Assembly (NCBI GenBank): GCA_002701385.1
Contig: NZVD01000090.1
Span: forward strand, 31,830 to 95,829
Direction of reading: 5' to 3'
Source: Rhodopirellula sp.
GTDB taxonomy: Bacteria; Planctomycetota; Planctomycetia; Pirellulales; Pirellulaceae
Length of the DNA stretch: 64,000 nucleotides
Shown here: in pieces, positions 49,814 through 59,377 of the stretch
Numbering within the stretch: position 1 is the first letter of the stretch
Layout: every line of letters begins with the position of its first letter
Made by a program: the position numbers and the translations under genes
The notes under the pieces: generated by a model
Seen by the model: the letters and a program-made list of their open reading frames with translations, nothing else
What the model was told of the DNA's origin: nothing
The model's database searches: none

Positions 49814-50761
49814 TGAGTTTCGTTGCCAAAATACACCATCGACGTAGCCCTGTATCGATGGAGCAACTTTGGCCTGCTCCAGACGCTTGAGTGTCCACAG
49901 GCAATACTGTTTGTTCAAGTCGATCGAAAGAAACTTTCGTTTTAACTTTTGCGCAACTACCGCTGTGGTACCACTGCCTCCGAATGGATCCAAAACCAAA
50001 TCACCCTCATTGGAGCTGGCTAGAATCAACTTAGCGAGTAGTTTCTCTGGTTTTTGGGTTGGATGGTCAGTGTTCTCCGGCATAGACCAAAAAGGAATGG
50101 AAAGATCGTTCCAGAAATTGGCTGGGTGTGTGTCCCTGAAATTCCCATTTTGATTTTCATCCCAGTCTTTAGGAGAGCCGTCTTCATGACGATAAGGGGC
50201 AATTACCGGACGGCGATGTTTCACCTGATCGACATGAAATGTATATTGCTTGCCCATCGTGCAAAACCAGATATCTTCATGGGCATTTTTCCAGTTGGTT
50301 TTTGCTCCACGTCCTTTCTCTCGTTCCCAGGTAATACGATTTCGAATGTGAAAATACTTTTGAGCGACTTCCACGATCGACAGGGAGGTTTTCCAGTCTC
50401 CGCAGAGATAGATCGAGGCCGTTGGTTTGAGTACGGGCAGGTTGGTTTGAATGACATCGTCCAGCCACTGGGTGTAATCCTGCTCGGTTCTAGCTTTAAA
50501 TCGCAAAGACCCAAACGACTTCGTCAAATTGTAGGGGGGATCCAGAATTAGCAAATCAACGGAGGCTGAGGGCAAAAAGGTAACCCAGTCTTTGTAATCC
50601 CCCAAAGCTACACCCGTGAATGGCTTCTTCCGTTTTCGTTTCGGAAGCTCCGTTTGCAACTTCGGCAATAATCGTGTGCGATCTGCACGTGACAAGGTCA
50701 GTGTACGATTTTGCGGTGCTCGTTTCCTAGAGCCAACACGTTTTGTGGTTATCTTTTTCAA
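49805..50761 (-). CDS. site-specific DNA methyltransferase (N6-adenine/N4-cytosine, DPPY type)
   Basis: 318 aa; VDLLILDPPYNLTKSFGSLRF, ENTDHPTQKPEKLLAKLILASSNEGDLVLDPFGGSGTTAVVAQKLKRKFLSIDLNKQY. Confidence 0.93.
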   Translation of the reverse strand: MKKITTKRVGSRKRAPQNRTLTLSRADRTRLLPKLQTELPKRKRKKPFTGVALGDYKDWVTFLPSASVDLLILDPPYNLTKSFGSLRFKARTEQDYTQWLDDVIQTNLPVLKPTASIYLCGDWKTSLSIVEVAQKYFHIRNRITWEREKGRGAKTNWKNAHEDIWFCTMGKQYTFHVDQVKHRRPVIAPYRHEDGSPKDWDENQNGNFRDTHPANFWNDLSIPFWSMPENTDHPTQKPEKLLAKLILASSNEGDLVLDPFGGSGTTAVVAQKLKRKFLSIDLNKQYCLWTLKRLEQAKVAPSIQGYVDGVFWQRNSGK

Positions 50762-50861
50762 AGTGGTGGTTTGGTTTTATTGAACAGATGGTTTATTGGT
50801 TTGCTGTCTGCCTTATATTGTAGAGACTGAATCTGAAGACCCAACCGTTGGAGTAACAACA

Positions 50862-52382
50862 ATGACTAAACAATTTGTACTTGCTGCCTGCCTGATCATG
50901 ACGTTAACTATGTCTGCCATGGCAGCAAAACCAAACAAACCACTCAAGCCAAGTCTGTTTGCAGGACAAGGCATCATGATGGGGGAATTAACTTCAACCA
51001 GTATTCACGCGCAAGTACGACTCACTGCGACCACACAATTGGTGGATCGAGATGTTCCGGGACGCAACGGCGTTGTTAAGTTTGCACTGATCGAAGATGT
51101 GGCTTTATCCCGTCCACGGTTCAAGGGTGAACTCACAACTATCGAGAAACAGATTGTCGAAACAAAAGCAGAACATGACTACATCGCCCGCGTCATTTTC
51201 AAGAACCTTAAACCGAATACTTCCTATATCATTAAAACGAAAATCGGCATCGATGAAGACACACTCAGGCCTGGTCCAACCGGGCGATTCATTACCCACC
51301 CTGGCAAAGACCAGTCCCGACCAATTTCTTTTGTTGTCGTGACGGGAATGAATTATGCCAAGTTCCATGGAGATAACAGAATCGACAGAAAAATTCACCT
51401 GGAACATAACAACACCGAATTGCCCGAGCCTTATCAGGGTCGGGATAAACATCTCGGATATCCGGCTTTGGCAAGCATCAGCAAGTTGCGTCCTCACTTC
51501 TTCGTCGGAACCGGCGACAACGTTTACTACGATACCCCCAAAGATCCACGTGCAGAAACGATCGAAGAGATGCGGCAAAAGTGGCATGAGCAATTCGTTC
51601 AGCGTCGTTACCGGACTCTGTTCTCCCATGTTCCAACTTATTGGGAAGTCGATGATCATGATTACCGCATCGATGATGGGGATAACTCCGGAGACCATTT
51701 GCCAAGCGTGGAGATGGCTGTTCGTATGATGTACGAACAACTACCATACGCCGCGATGGGAGATCAAACAACGAAAACCTATCGAACAATCCGAGTATCG
51801 AAAGATCTTCAGATTTGGTTTGTCGAAGGACGAATCCACCGAACGGATAATGCCATGGAAGATGGCCCAGACAAGACGATTTGGGGATTGGAGCAACGCG
51901 AGTGGTTGATGAAGACACTCAAGGACAGTGACGCCACTTTCAAAGTAATGGTATCCCCCACCCCAATGGTTGGTCCTGATGACAAACGAAAATTCGACAA
52001 TCACACCAACTTCAATGGGTTTCGTCACGAACGCAAAGTCTTCTTTGACTTTCTCGAAAATGAAGGACTTAATAACAATAATTTCTATATCATCTGCGGT
52101 GATCGCCACTGGCAGTACCATGCGGAAGACCCAACCGGAATCGAGGAATTCTCTTCCGGAGCATTGATCGATGCAAACAGTCGACCGGGACGAAAGTCTG
52201 GCGAAGAGTTAAGCACGGACCCCGAAGGACATATTAAGCAACACTACCTTCAGAACCCACCTTCCGGTGGTTTTTTGCAGGTAGTCAGTATCCCAGGAGG
52301 CACTGGCGAGGCTCGTCTGGCGTTTATCCACCGCGACGAACATGGAAAAGTGCTTAATCTAGAAATAAAGGCCGCTAAGTAA
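50862..52382 (+). CDS. PhoD-like alkaline phosphatase D family protein
   Basis: Signal MTKQFVLAACLIMTLTMSAMA; PHFFVGTGDNVYYDTPKDP, THVPTYWEVDDHDYRIDDGDNSGD-type motif, FYIICGDRHWQYHAEDP. Confidence 0.88.
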   Translation: MTKQFVLAACLIMTLTMSAMAAKPNKPLKPSLFAGQGIMMGELTSTSIHAQVRLTATTQLVDRDVPGRNGVVKFALIEDVALSRPRFKGELTTIEKQIVETKAEHDYIARVIFKNLKPNTSYIIKTKIGIDEDTLRPGPTGRFITHPGKDQSRPISFVVVTGMNYAKFHGDNRIDRKIHLEHNNTELPEPYQGRDKHLGYPALASISKLRPHFFVGTGDNVYYDTPKDPRAETIEEMRQKWHEQFVQRRYRTLFSHVPTYWEVDDHDYRIDDGDNSGDHLPSVEMAVRMMYEQLPYAAMGDQTTKTYRTIRVSKDLQIWFVEGRIHRTDNAMEDGPDKTIWGLEQREWLMKTLKDSDATFKVMVSPTPMVGPDDKRKFDNHTNFNGFRHERKVFFDFLENEGLNNNNFYIICGDRHWQYHAEDPTGIEEFSSGALIDANSRPGRKSGEELSTDPEGHIKQHYLQNPPSGGFLQVVSIPGGTGEARLAFIHRDEHGKVLNLEIKAAK

Positions 52383-52420
52383 CTCTGATAGTTACTATCC
52401 GCGAAACTGATGATTTCTAG

Positions 52421-52482
52421 TTTTTTTACAAATTCCCCACGTGGTGTGACCTAACGTGTCACATCCCATTGCGATACTTCTA
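52421..52482 (+). promoter_or_regulatory. putative regulatory element, copy B: T7 run + GTGACCTAACGTGTCACATCCCATTGCGATACTTCTA
   Basis: 37-mer at 52446-52482 is 30/37 identical (ungapped) to 21655-21691; TGTGAC-N7-GTCACA palindrome at 52445-52463. Confidence 0.6.
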
Positions 52483-52520
52483 TCAGTCAAACAAAACCGA
52501 CCTGCATAGGAGGCCTAGCA

Positions 52521-52673
52521 ATGGCACAACGATGGCTGGAATCTGATCTCGACTCACTGTTCACCAACACCGAGCCACTGGAAATTGGCCGACTCGATGT
52601 AGAAGAATTCTTTGCTGAATTGGCAAAGCTTCTGAATGCTCGAAATGCCAATGATAATGAAGTAGCAGGTTAA
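52521..52673 (+). CDS. small ORF, 50 aa (MAQRWLESDLDSLFTNTEPLEIGRLDVEEFFAELAKLLNARNANDNEVAG)
   Basis: Read directly; AGGAGG Shine-Dalgarno 7 nt before ATG; below the ORF track length cutoff; preceded by the shared upstream element. Confidence 0.6.
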   Translation: MAQRWLESDLDSLFTNTEPLEIGRLDVEEFFAELAKLLNARNANDNEVAG

Positions 52674-52683
52674 CCAACGGGCT

Positions 52684-55509
52684 TTATTCCGTCGCGTTAT
52701 CTGATGTGGTTGCTGGCGTTGGCTGAGCGTCTTCCTCGGTGGAAGCCTGGTTGTTTTGATTCCTAAATGGGTAGCTTAGCACCAGTTCTTCGAGCCAGAT
52801 TTGGGGCGCAAAGTCATTTTGAGTCAACGTATTGGATAGATGTCGAAGAGGGCCTTCATCAAAATATTGAAGCTGGCGTCCTAAGGCAAAACTCAACATT
52901 CGTTCACTTAGATTTCGAGCAAATCTATCTTGTTCTCCCAACAGGATTTGCTTGAGCTCACTGGGACCGGAAAACTTCCTGCCATCTGGTAACTCGCCTG
53001 AGTTATCAATCGGTTTGCCACCCTGCATCTGGCGAAATCGTCCGATGGCGTCGAAGTTTTCCAACCCAAACCCGATCGGATCGATTTGTTGATGACACGA
53101 TCGGCAGGCAGCGTCGTTACGATGTTGCTCGAATTGTTCCCGCAGAGTCTTCCCTTTTACATCGCCCGCGTTGTCAGGCAACGTCCCGGCATCCGGCGGT
53201 GGCGGGGGCAATTCGTCTCCCAACAGAGTCTCAAGTACCCACTTGCCTCGAATCACCGGACTCGTCCGCAACGGTAAAGAAGTCGCCGTCAAGACACTAC
53301 TCATACCCAACAAACCCCCGCGAGGGCTATCTTTTAGAGTCACGAGCTGCATTTCGTGATGCTCGATTCCTGATAGCCCATACAACTCAGCCAGTGATTT
53401 ATTCAGGAACGTTTCCTTCGAATCGATCAGCTTAAGCAAGCTTTGGTTCTCACGCACCAAATAGTCAAAATATAAGACGGGTTCACTAAGAGCAGCCTGT
53501 TGAACGGCTACATCAAACTCCGGATACCTCTTCGGGTCCGGGCCGATCGTCTTACCAATGGCACTAATCTCTAACCATTGCCCAATGAAACTCCGTGCGA
53601 AAGCAGTCGACTTTGGATTTTCCAGCATTCGACGTACCTGAGATCGCAACACATCCGGCTTGGTCAATTCACCTCGAGTGGCCAATGTGAACAACTCGTT
53701 ATCCGGCATCGTCATCCACAGGAAATAGGAAAGACGCGTCGCTAACTCAAACTCGCTCAGTTCAAACTCACCTTGCTCATCGCCATTACCTTCTACTTTG
53801 AATAGAAAGTTGGGTGAAACTAAGATCGCCGTCAGTGGTAACCGTAACGCCTCCTTAAAAGATGGGACATCGGTATAACCACGTTCAAACAATGCTCGAT
53901 ATGCAGATAATTCATCCTCTGTGACGGGACGCCGAAATGCTCGGGACGCAAATAACGAAAGCACTTCGGATGCCGCCTCCGCAGCTGTCTTCCCGTCCAC
54001 TGGCGCGGCAATAAAGACGCGCTGCTGATACAAATCGCTCAGTCCGATCGGACCTTCGATATCAATAAAATCCATCGCCACACTGCCCGGCTTTTGAGTT
54101 TGAGGCTTGGGAGCCTTAACGTTGGCTACCGCAGCCAGGACTATTTTGTTGTCTGACAGCGCTTCCTCGTTTTGCTCTTTAATCTGGTATTCCAATTCAT
54201 CCACAGCAATATCCAGAGCTCCGGCCAGAGCTGCTTTGGCGGTATCCAGCGTGACAGTCCGTTCTGCCACATAACCCTTAAACCGCTGAAGTTCCGATAG
54301 ATTTCCTTTCGGGCCGTGGAGACGTAGCCATTCAATCGGACGCTGCACAGAATAAAACTGAACATTCATCGCTTCACGCAACTTCGTGACCTGAGGATTC
54401 TCTCCATCCGTTCTATTCAAACGCGGATGATTGGCCATGGCTCGTTTGGTTACTAATGCACTCCATTGATTCATCGGAGGCACTGGCTGATCGGCATGTT
54501 TGTGTTTAGCCACAGCAGGCTCTTGTTTTGCCGGCGTGACTGACTCGTCAGTCAATTGCGGCTGCTTGGGCTCGAGGTCCGTTTCACGATTAGGAATACT
54601 TGTTACAAAGTCACCCTGTTGAATATTCCAGGCAATCTGATGAGTTCCCTTTTCGACAAAGGCTACCACTTCGTAAATACCCGGCTCCGTACTGGGAACC
54701 TGTATGTCACCCTGAACTTCATCATTAATTCTCAATCTCGCGCCGGTGGGCCCGGCGGTCGACCAGGCTCTCACTTTAAATCGATAGTAACCACTCGACG
54801 GGAATTCAATGGAGTCCCATAACGTCATCTGGCCACGATTAAGAATATAGCCAAATTCCGCCGGAGGAGAATTTCGTTCGGTCATAAACATCTTTTCGGT
54901 TTCCAGATGTTTATGAAGCGGATTGTCCTGCATTGTGATTAGCTGATCGATCGACTGCTGTGCCGCTTTGATGTACTTCTCGAGTAATGCCGGTTCGAGA
55001 AAAAGATTATCCCGATCATTGTTAAAACCACTCGCTCCCTGAGCATCGTCTCCTAATTCACGACCAGGATTTAGATCGACTCCTAAGAGGTCTCGCATCG
55101 TGTTGTTATATTCTTCACGCGAAAGGCGAGCTGTTGCCACGTGACCAGCATTTTTGACTTGCGACCAATCAATATCATTAATCTGTCGATCCACCCATTC
55201 GATTAAGTAACGTCGTTCGTCAAAGGTAGGCAGTGGTTCTTCAGGTGGCATCTCCTCGTCTTCTAATTTTTCCAGAATCTTCAACCAATCCTTTCGATTT
55301 TTGAGCAGCATATCAACCGCAGTAAACCGGGCGATATCCACTTTGGCTGCTGCCTTCTCCTCGTTATGACAACGATTACAGTATTTCTTCAGTAACGGCT
55401 GCACTTTCTCATCAAATTCTTTGGCGGCGAGCATATCTTCAGCTTGAAGCATGTCTGATGGACCAGAGAAAAGTCCGAATCCTAAAGTGATTAAAAGCCA
55501 GTAACGCAT
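52684..55509 (-). CDS. DUF1587/DUF1592/DUF1588/DUF1585-type planctomycete cytochrome protein
   Basis: 941 aa; KKYCNRCHNEEKAAAKVDIARF, RLSREEYNNTMRDLLGVDLNPGRELGDDAQGASGFNNDRDNLFL, FASRAFRRPVTEDEL, RLSYFLWMTMPDNELF, ACRSCHQQIDPIGFGLENFDAIGRFR. Confidence 0.94.
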   Translation of the reverse strand: MRYWLLITLGFGLFSGPSDMLQAEDMLAAKEFDEKVQPLLKKYCNRCHNEEKAAAKVDIARFTAVDMLLKNRKDWLKILEKLEDEEMPPEEPLPTFDERRYLIEWVDRQINDIDWSQVKNAGHVATARLSREEYNNTMRDLLGVDLNPGRELGDDAQGASGFNNDRDNLFLEPALLEKYIKAAQQSIDQLITMQDNPLHKHLETEKMFMTERNSPPAEFGYILNRGQMTLWDSIEFPSSGYYRFKVRAWSTAGPTGARLRINDEVQGDIQVPSTEPGIYEVVAFVEKGTHQIAWNIQQGDFVTSIPNRETDLEPKQPQLTDESVTPAKQEPAVAKHKHADQPVPPMNQWSALVTKRAMANHPRLNRTDGENPQVTKLREAMNVQFYSVQRPIEWLRLHGPKGNLSELQRFKGYVAERTVTLDTAKAALAGALDIAVDELEYQIKEQNEEALSDNKIVLAAVANVKAPKPQTQKPGSVAMDFIDIEGPIGLSDLYQQRVFIAAPVDGKTAAEAASEVLSLFASRAFRRPVTEDELSAYRALFERGYTDVPSFKEALRLPLTAILVSPNFLFKVEGNGDEQGEFELSEFELATRLSYFLWMTMPDNELFTLATRGELTKPDVLRSQVRRMLENPKSTAFARSFIGQWLEISAIGKTIGPDPKRYPEFDVAVQQAALSEPVLYFDYLVRENQSLLKLIDSKETFLNKSLAELYGLSGIEHHEMQLVTLKDSPRGGLLGMSSVLTATSLPLRTSPVIRGKWVLETLLGDELPPPPPDAGTLPDNAGDVKGKTLREQFEQHRNDAACRSCHQQIDPIGFGLENFDAIGRFRQMQGGKPIDNSGELPDGRKFSGPSELKQILLGEQDRFARNLSERMLSFALGRQLQYFDEGPLRHLSNTLTQNDFAPQIWLEELVLSYPFRNQNNQASTEEDAQPTPATTSDNATE

Positions 55510-55735
55510 AGATCTACATGAACCGGATGGGAGGAATGGGCAGCATCCAACACTTAGACACTGAATCGATAATCATTATAGTTGGCCCATTCTAAAGTGT
55601 CTTGCGGCAATAACCATCACTTCACCGCAATCATGTTAAAAACACCTGCCGTGGGTTGCCGAGAAATGATAATATAGAGACAGATATGAGGAATTTGTAT
55701 TCCCTTGCTTTGATTGTTTAATCACGGGTTATTCG

Positions 55736-57037
55736 ATGAGTCAGAATTGGAAAATTTCACGCCGAACGATGCTTCGAGGTACTGGTGCCGCGGTTGCGCT
55801 TCCGATGTTGGATGTCATGCAAGGGCACGCGGCCTTCGGTAAAGAAGCCGTTGCTCCTCCAATGCGAATGGTTTCTCTGTTCATGCCGAACGGCGTTAAC
55901 CCGGCTACCTGGAACGTTAAAGGGGAAGGGGCCGATTACGAATTATCTGAGTCTCTGGCTCCTCTGGCTAAGCTTCGTCAGGATGTGAGTATTCTGTCGA
56001 ATCTCGACAACACCGGAGCCGGTGGACATGTCGGAGCTACCTCTGGGTTTTTATCCGGAATCAAAATGAAAAACGGTGTCCTTGGAATCTCCATGGACCA
56101 ATTAATCGCAAACCATATCGGTGATAAAACTCGCTTCCCATCGATCGTACTGGGCACAGAACCACCTCGGCAGGGTGGAGCCGGCCCCGGACTCCCAATT
56201 GCCTATGCGAATACCATTTCATGGGCATCCCCTAATTCAAGGATTTCTCCAGAGATCAATCCTCAGGTTGCCTTCGACCGAATGTTCCGCACTGGTGAAA
56301 ATGCCGTCGAACAAGCTCGGGAATTACAGAGTGTGGTCGATCTGGTTTTGGCGGATGCAAAACGGCTTAAAACCCGAGCCAGTAAAAACGACGGTCACAA
56401 GATTGAAGAATACTTGTCGAGTGTCCGTAGTGTTGAAAAACAAATCGACAGTACCTTGAATCCACCTGCTCGGGATTGGATTCCACCAACAACACCTGAA
56501 TTAGTTCGGCCACCTGCCGGCATTCCTGTTCAACGGGATGTCCATGTCAAAATGATGATGGACTTACTTATTCTGGCGTTGCAAACTGATACGACTCGCG
56601 TTGGTACCTTTATGTTGGCCCATGGCTTCAGCCGTTGTAACTTTGGATTCATGGGACTCAAAGGGGATCACCATACGATCTCTCACCATAAGAATCAAAA
56701 TGATTGGCTGACCGAGTACACTGCGGTTACCAAATATTATGTCGGTCAATACGCTTACTTGATGGAACGGCTTAAGAACATTGACGAGGGTGGGTCTAAT
56801 CTGCTCGACAATAGCGTTGTGTTATTCGGTTCCGGGTTGAAAGACGGCAATGGTCATGTCCGATCTGATTTGCCAATTCTTCTGGGTGGCCACGGCGCGG
56901 GATCATTGAATCCTGGACGACATATTACCTTTACTAAAGGCACGGGACTTCCTGATCTTCACCTCTCGCTCATCCAACGGTTCGGAATCGATATCGACAC
57001 ATGGGCGGACAGCTCAAATACTCTAGCCAATCTCTAA
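55736..57037 (+). CDS. DUF1552 domain-containing protein
   Basis: 433 aa; ISRRTMLRGTGAAVALPMLDVM, FMPNGVNPATWNVKGEG, YLSSVRSVEKQID, DTTRVGTFMLAHGFSRCNFGFMGLKGDHHTISHH. Confidence 0.94.
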   Translation: MSQNWKISRRTMLRGTGAAVALPMLDVMQGHAAFGKEAVAPPMRMVSLFMPNGVNPATWNVKGEGADYELSESLAPLAKLRQDVSILSNLDNTGAGGHVGATSGFLSGIKMKNGVLGISMDQLIANHIGDKTRFPSIVLGTEPPRQGGAGPGLPIAYANTISWASPNSRISPEINPQVAFDRMFRTGENAVEQARELQSVVDLVLADAKRLKTRASKNDGHKIEEYLSSVRSVEKQIDSTLNPPARDWIPPTTPELVRPPAGIPVQRDVHVKMMMDLLILALQTDTTRVGTFMLAHGFSRCNFGFMGLKGDHHTISHHKNQNDWLTEYTAVTKYYVGQYAYLMERLKNIDEGGSNLLDNSVVLFGSGLKDGNGHVRSDLPILLGGHGAGSLNPGRHITFTKGTGLPDLHLSLIQRFGIDIDTWADSSNTLANL

Positions 57038-59377
57038 GTGAAAGAGGTAATCGTGACGTCCCCACTACGATGTCGTCGGCAAAGCTTCCCATTCACGGCC
57101 GTCGCGACAAGTACGATTCTTTTTTTTAGCATCGCCCAATTACAGGCCATCGACTTCAACAAAGAGATTCGGCCTATTCTGTCAAACCACTGTTTTGAAT
57201 GCCATGGCCCAGACAATGCTACGCGTCAGGCCGACCTACGCCTCGACTTACAAGCATCGGCCATGTCGGTGATCTCTCCGGGAAAAATCAAACGCAGTGA
57301 ATTGATTCATCGCATTGAATCTCATGACCGGGACGTGATGATGCCTCCGGCCGATGCGAAACGTCCACTGACAGATCAACAGCGTAAGTTACTGATCGAC
57401 TGGGTTCGGGAAGGTGCTGAATACCAACAGCATTGGTCGTTCAAACCCATTCAAAATCAACCGACTAAACGCCACCGACAGGACAAATGGTCACAAAACC
57501 CAATCGACCATTATGTTTATCTCCGCTTGAAAGCAGAAGGACTTTCGCCGTCGAAACCAGCGGATCGAGCGACCTTAATTCGTCGCATTAGTTTTGACCT
57601 GACGGGCCTGCCCCCCTCGCTGGAAGACGCTCGACGTGTATTAGACGATCCTTCAGAAGATGCGCTTGAGAAGTACATCGATCACTTACTGCAATCCAGT
57701 GCCTACGGTGAACATATGGCACTCTATTGGTTGGAAGCTTCTCGCTACGCCGATACCGATGGATATCAAAATGACCGCACTCGTCATCATCATGTCTGGC
57801 GTGACTGGGTCATCATGTCGTTTAACGACAATATGCCGTACAACCAATTCATTATCGACCAGCTTGCCGGTGATCAAAAACCAAACCCGACATTAAAGTC
57901 GCAGATTGCCACCGCGTTCTGCCGGAATCACCGAATTAATTCGGAAGACGGTTCCATCCCTGACGAATGGCATGTCGAAAATGTCGCAGACCGCGTCGAT
58001 ACGTTCGGGACTGTTTTTTTGGGCCTGACCATCAGCTGTTCCCGTTGCCATGACCATAAGTTTGATCCAATCTCACAGCAGGACTACTACGAACTGTTTG
58101 CGTACTTCAATAACAATGCAGAATGGGGAGTGGGGCCGAACAACGGAAATAGTCCACCGTTTATTGAGATACCGGAAAGCTGGCCTGTTATTGCTGCTGA
58201 TCAAAATCATCCGGTGGCCCCTGAACCCCTGAAGCTGACCAACGCCCGTAAGGAAGCAGGAAACGGACTAAAACGTCCCCAGCCAGGTTCCGCCAAAACA
58301 CTCATGGTGATGCATGACCTGGAAACACCACGAGAAACCTATTTACTGAATCGAGGGCAGTACAATTTGCCGGACAAGTCGAAGCCGCTATCACCAACCA
58401 TTCCATCGGCTCTGAATTTTGCTCCCGACATGCAACCAAATTCAAGATATGAGTTAGCTCAATGGCTGGTTCACCCTGACAATCCACTCACCGCTCGAGT
58501 TGCGGTCAATCGTTTTTGGCAACAGCTGTTCGGACGTGGCCTGGTTGAGTCGAGTGAGAACTTTGGATCACAGGGCACACTTCCGTCACACCCTCAGTTG
58601 CTGGACTATCTTGCCTCGCAATTCATTCACGCCGGCTGGGACACCAAGGCCCTGATGAAACAGATTCTGTTGAGTGCTACCTATCAACAATCATCCGATG
58701 CCCCGACGCATCTGATCGAGCGTGATCCTAAAAACGAATTGTTGGCGCGAGGCCCCCGGATGAGGCTTTCAGGATTTGCCCTTCGCGATCAGGCTCTGGT
58801 TGCCAGTGGCCTTTACGTAGAAGGAGTCGGCGGCCCATCGGTACGTCCTTATATGCCTCCTAGAATCTGGCGGTCTATTTCAAACAATTCATACAAACAG
58901 GACACTGGCGATAAGCTCTATCGACGCAGCCTTTATACCTATTGGCGACGTACGATCCCGCCGCCAACGATGATGAATTTTAATGCGGCTGCTCGTGAAG
59001 TCTGTATCGTTCGCACCGAACAAACCAATACCCCGCTCCAGGCGTTAACATTATTGAACAACAAAATATTTGTCGAAAGCGCTCGTAATCTTGCCGAGCG
59101 ATCTATCAGGCAAGGTGGAGACACAACCACCGAACGACTTCAGTTCGCTTTCCAAACGGTATTGACCAGGCCGCCGACCGAGCAAGAATTGGAAATCCTG
59201 CAAGATTCGCTGGAGTTCTTTCTGAACCGTTATAAAGAGAAAACTTCAGAAGCTGCTTCCCTGACCGCCGTCGGTGAATCGGTTGCCAATCCGGAATTCG
59301 ATACCACAACACTGGCAGCCTACACGATGGTGGCATCGACAATCTTCAATTTGGATGAGGCGATAATCAAACGATGA
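57038..59377 (+). CDS. PSCyt1/DUF1549/DUF1553 domain-containing planctomycete cytochrome protein
   Basis: 779 aa; [95 protein letters not shown] start directly after the DUF1552 stop, a second GTG at 57053 is also plausible. Confidence 0.92.
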   Translation: MKEVIVTSPLRCRRQSFPFTAVATSTILFFSIAQLQAIDFNKEIRPILSNHCFECHGPDNATRQADLRLDLQASAMSVISPGKIKRSELIHRIESHDRDVMMPPADAKRPLTDQQRKLLIDWVREGAEYQQHWSFKPIQNQPTKRHRQDKWSQNPIDHYVYLRLKAEGLSPSKPADRATLIRRISFDLTGLPPSLEDARRVLDDPSEDALEKYIDHLLQSSAYGEHMALYWLEASRYADTDGYQNDRTRHHHVWRDWVIMSFNDNMPYNQFIIDQLAGDQKPNPTLKSQIATAFCRNHRINSEDGSIPDEWHVENVADRVDTFGTVFLGLTISCSRCHDHKFDPISQQDYYELFAYFNNNAEWGVGPNNGNSPPFIEIPESWPVIAADQNHPVAPEPLKLTNARKEAGNGLKRPQPGSAKTLMVMHDLETPRETYLLNRGQYNLPDKSKPLSPTIPSALNFAPDMQPNSRYELAQWLVHPDNPLTARVAVNRFWQQLFGRGLVESSENFGSQGTLPSHPQLLDYLASQFIHAGWDTKALMKQILLSATYQQSSDAPTHLIERDPKNELLARGPRMRLSGFALRDQALVASGLYVEGVGGPSVRPYMPPRIWRSISNNSYKQDTGDKLYRRSLYTYWRRTIPPPTMMNFNAAAREVCIVRTEQTNTPLQALTLLNNKIFVESARNLAERSIRQGGDTTTERLQFAFQTVLTRPPTEQELEILQDSLEFFLNRYKEKTSEAASLTAVGESVANPEFDTTTLAAYTMVASTIFNLDEAIIKR

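Noticed and set aside
51105-51740. 211-aa minus-strand ORF opposite the PhoD-like gene
   Set aside because: Antisense to a clearly recognised protein family; no family motifs or RBS in the antisense frame
52445-52463. TGTGAC-N7-GTCACA looks like a CRP/FNR-family half-site pair
   Set aside because: CRP consensus is TGTGA-N6-TCACA; here the TGTGA..TCACA spacing is 9, and the conserved block extends well beyond the palindrome, so I do not call it a CRP site
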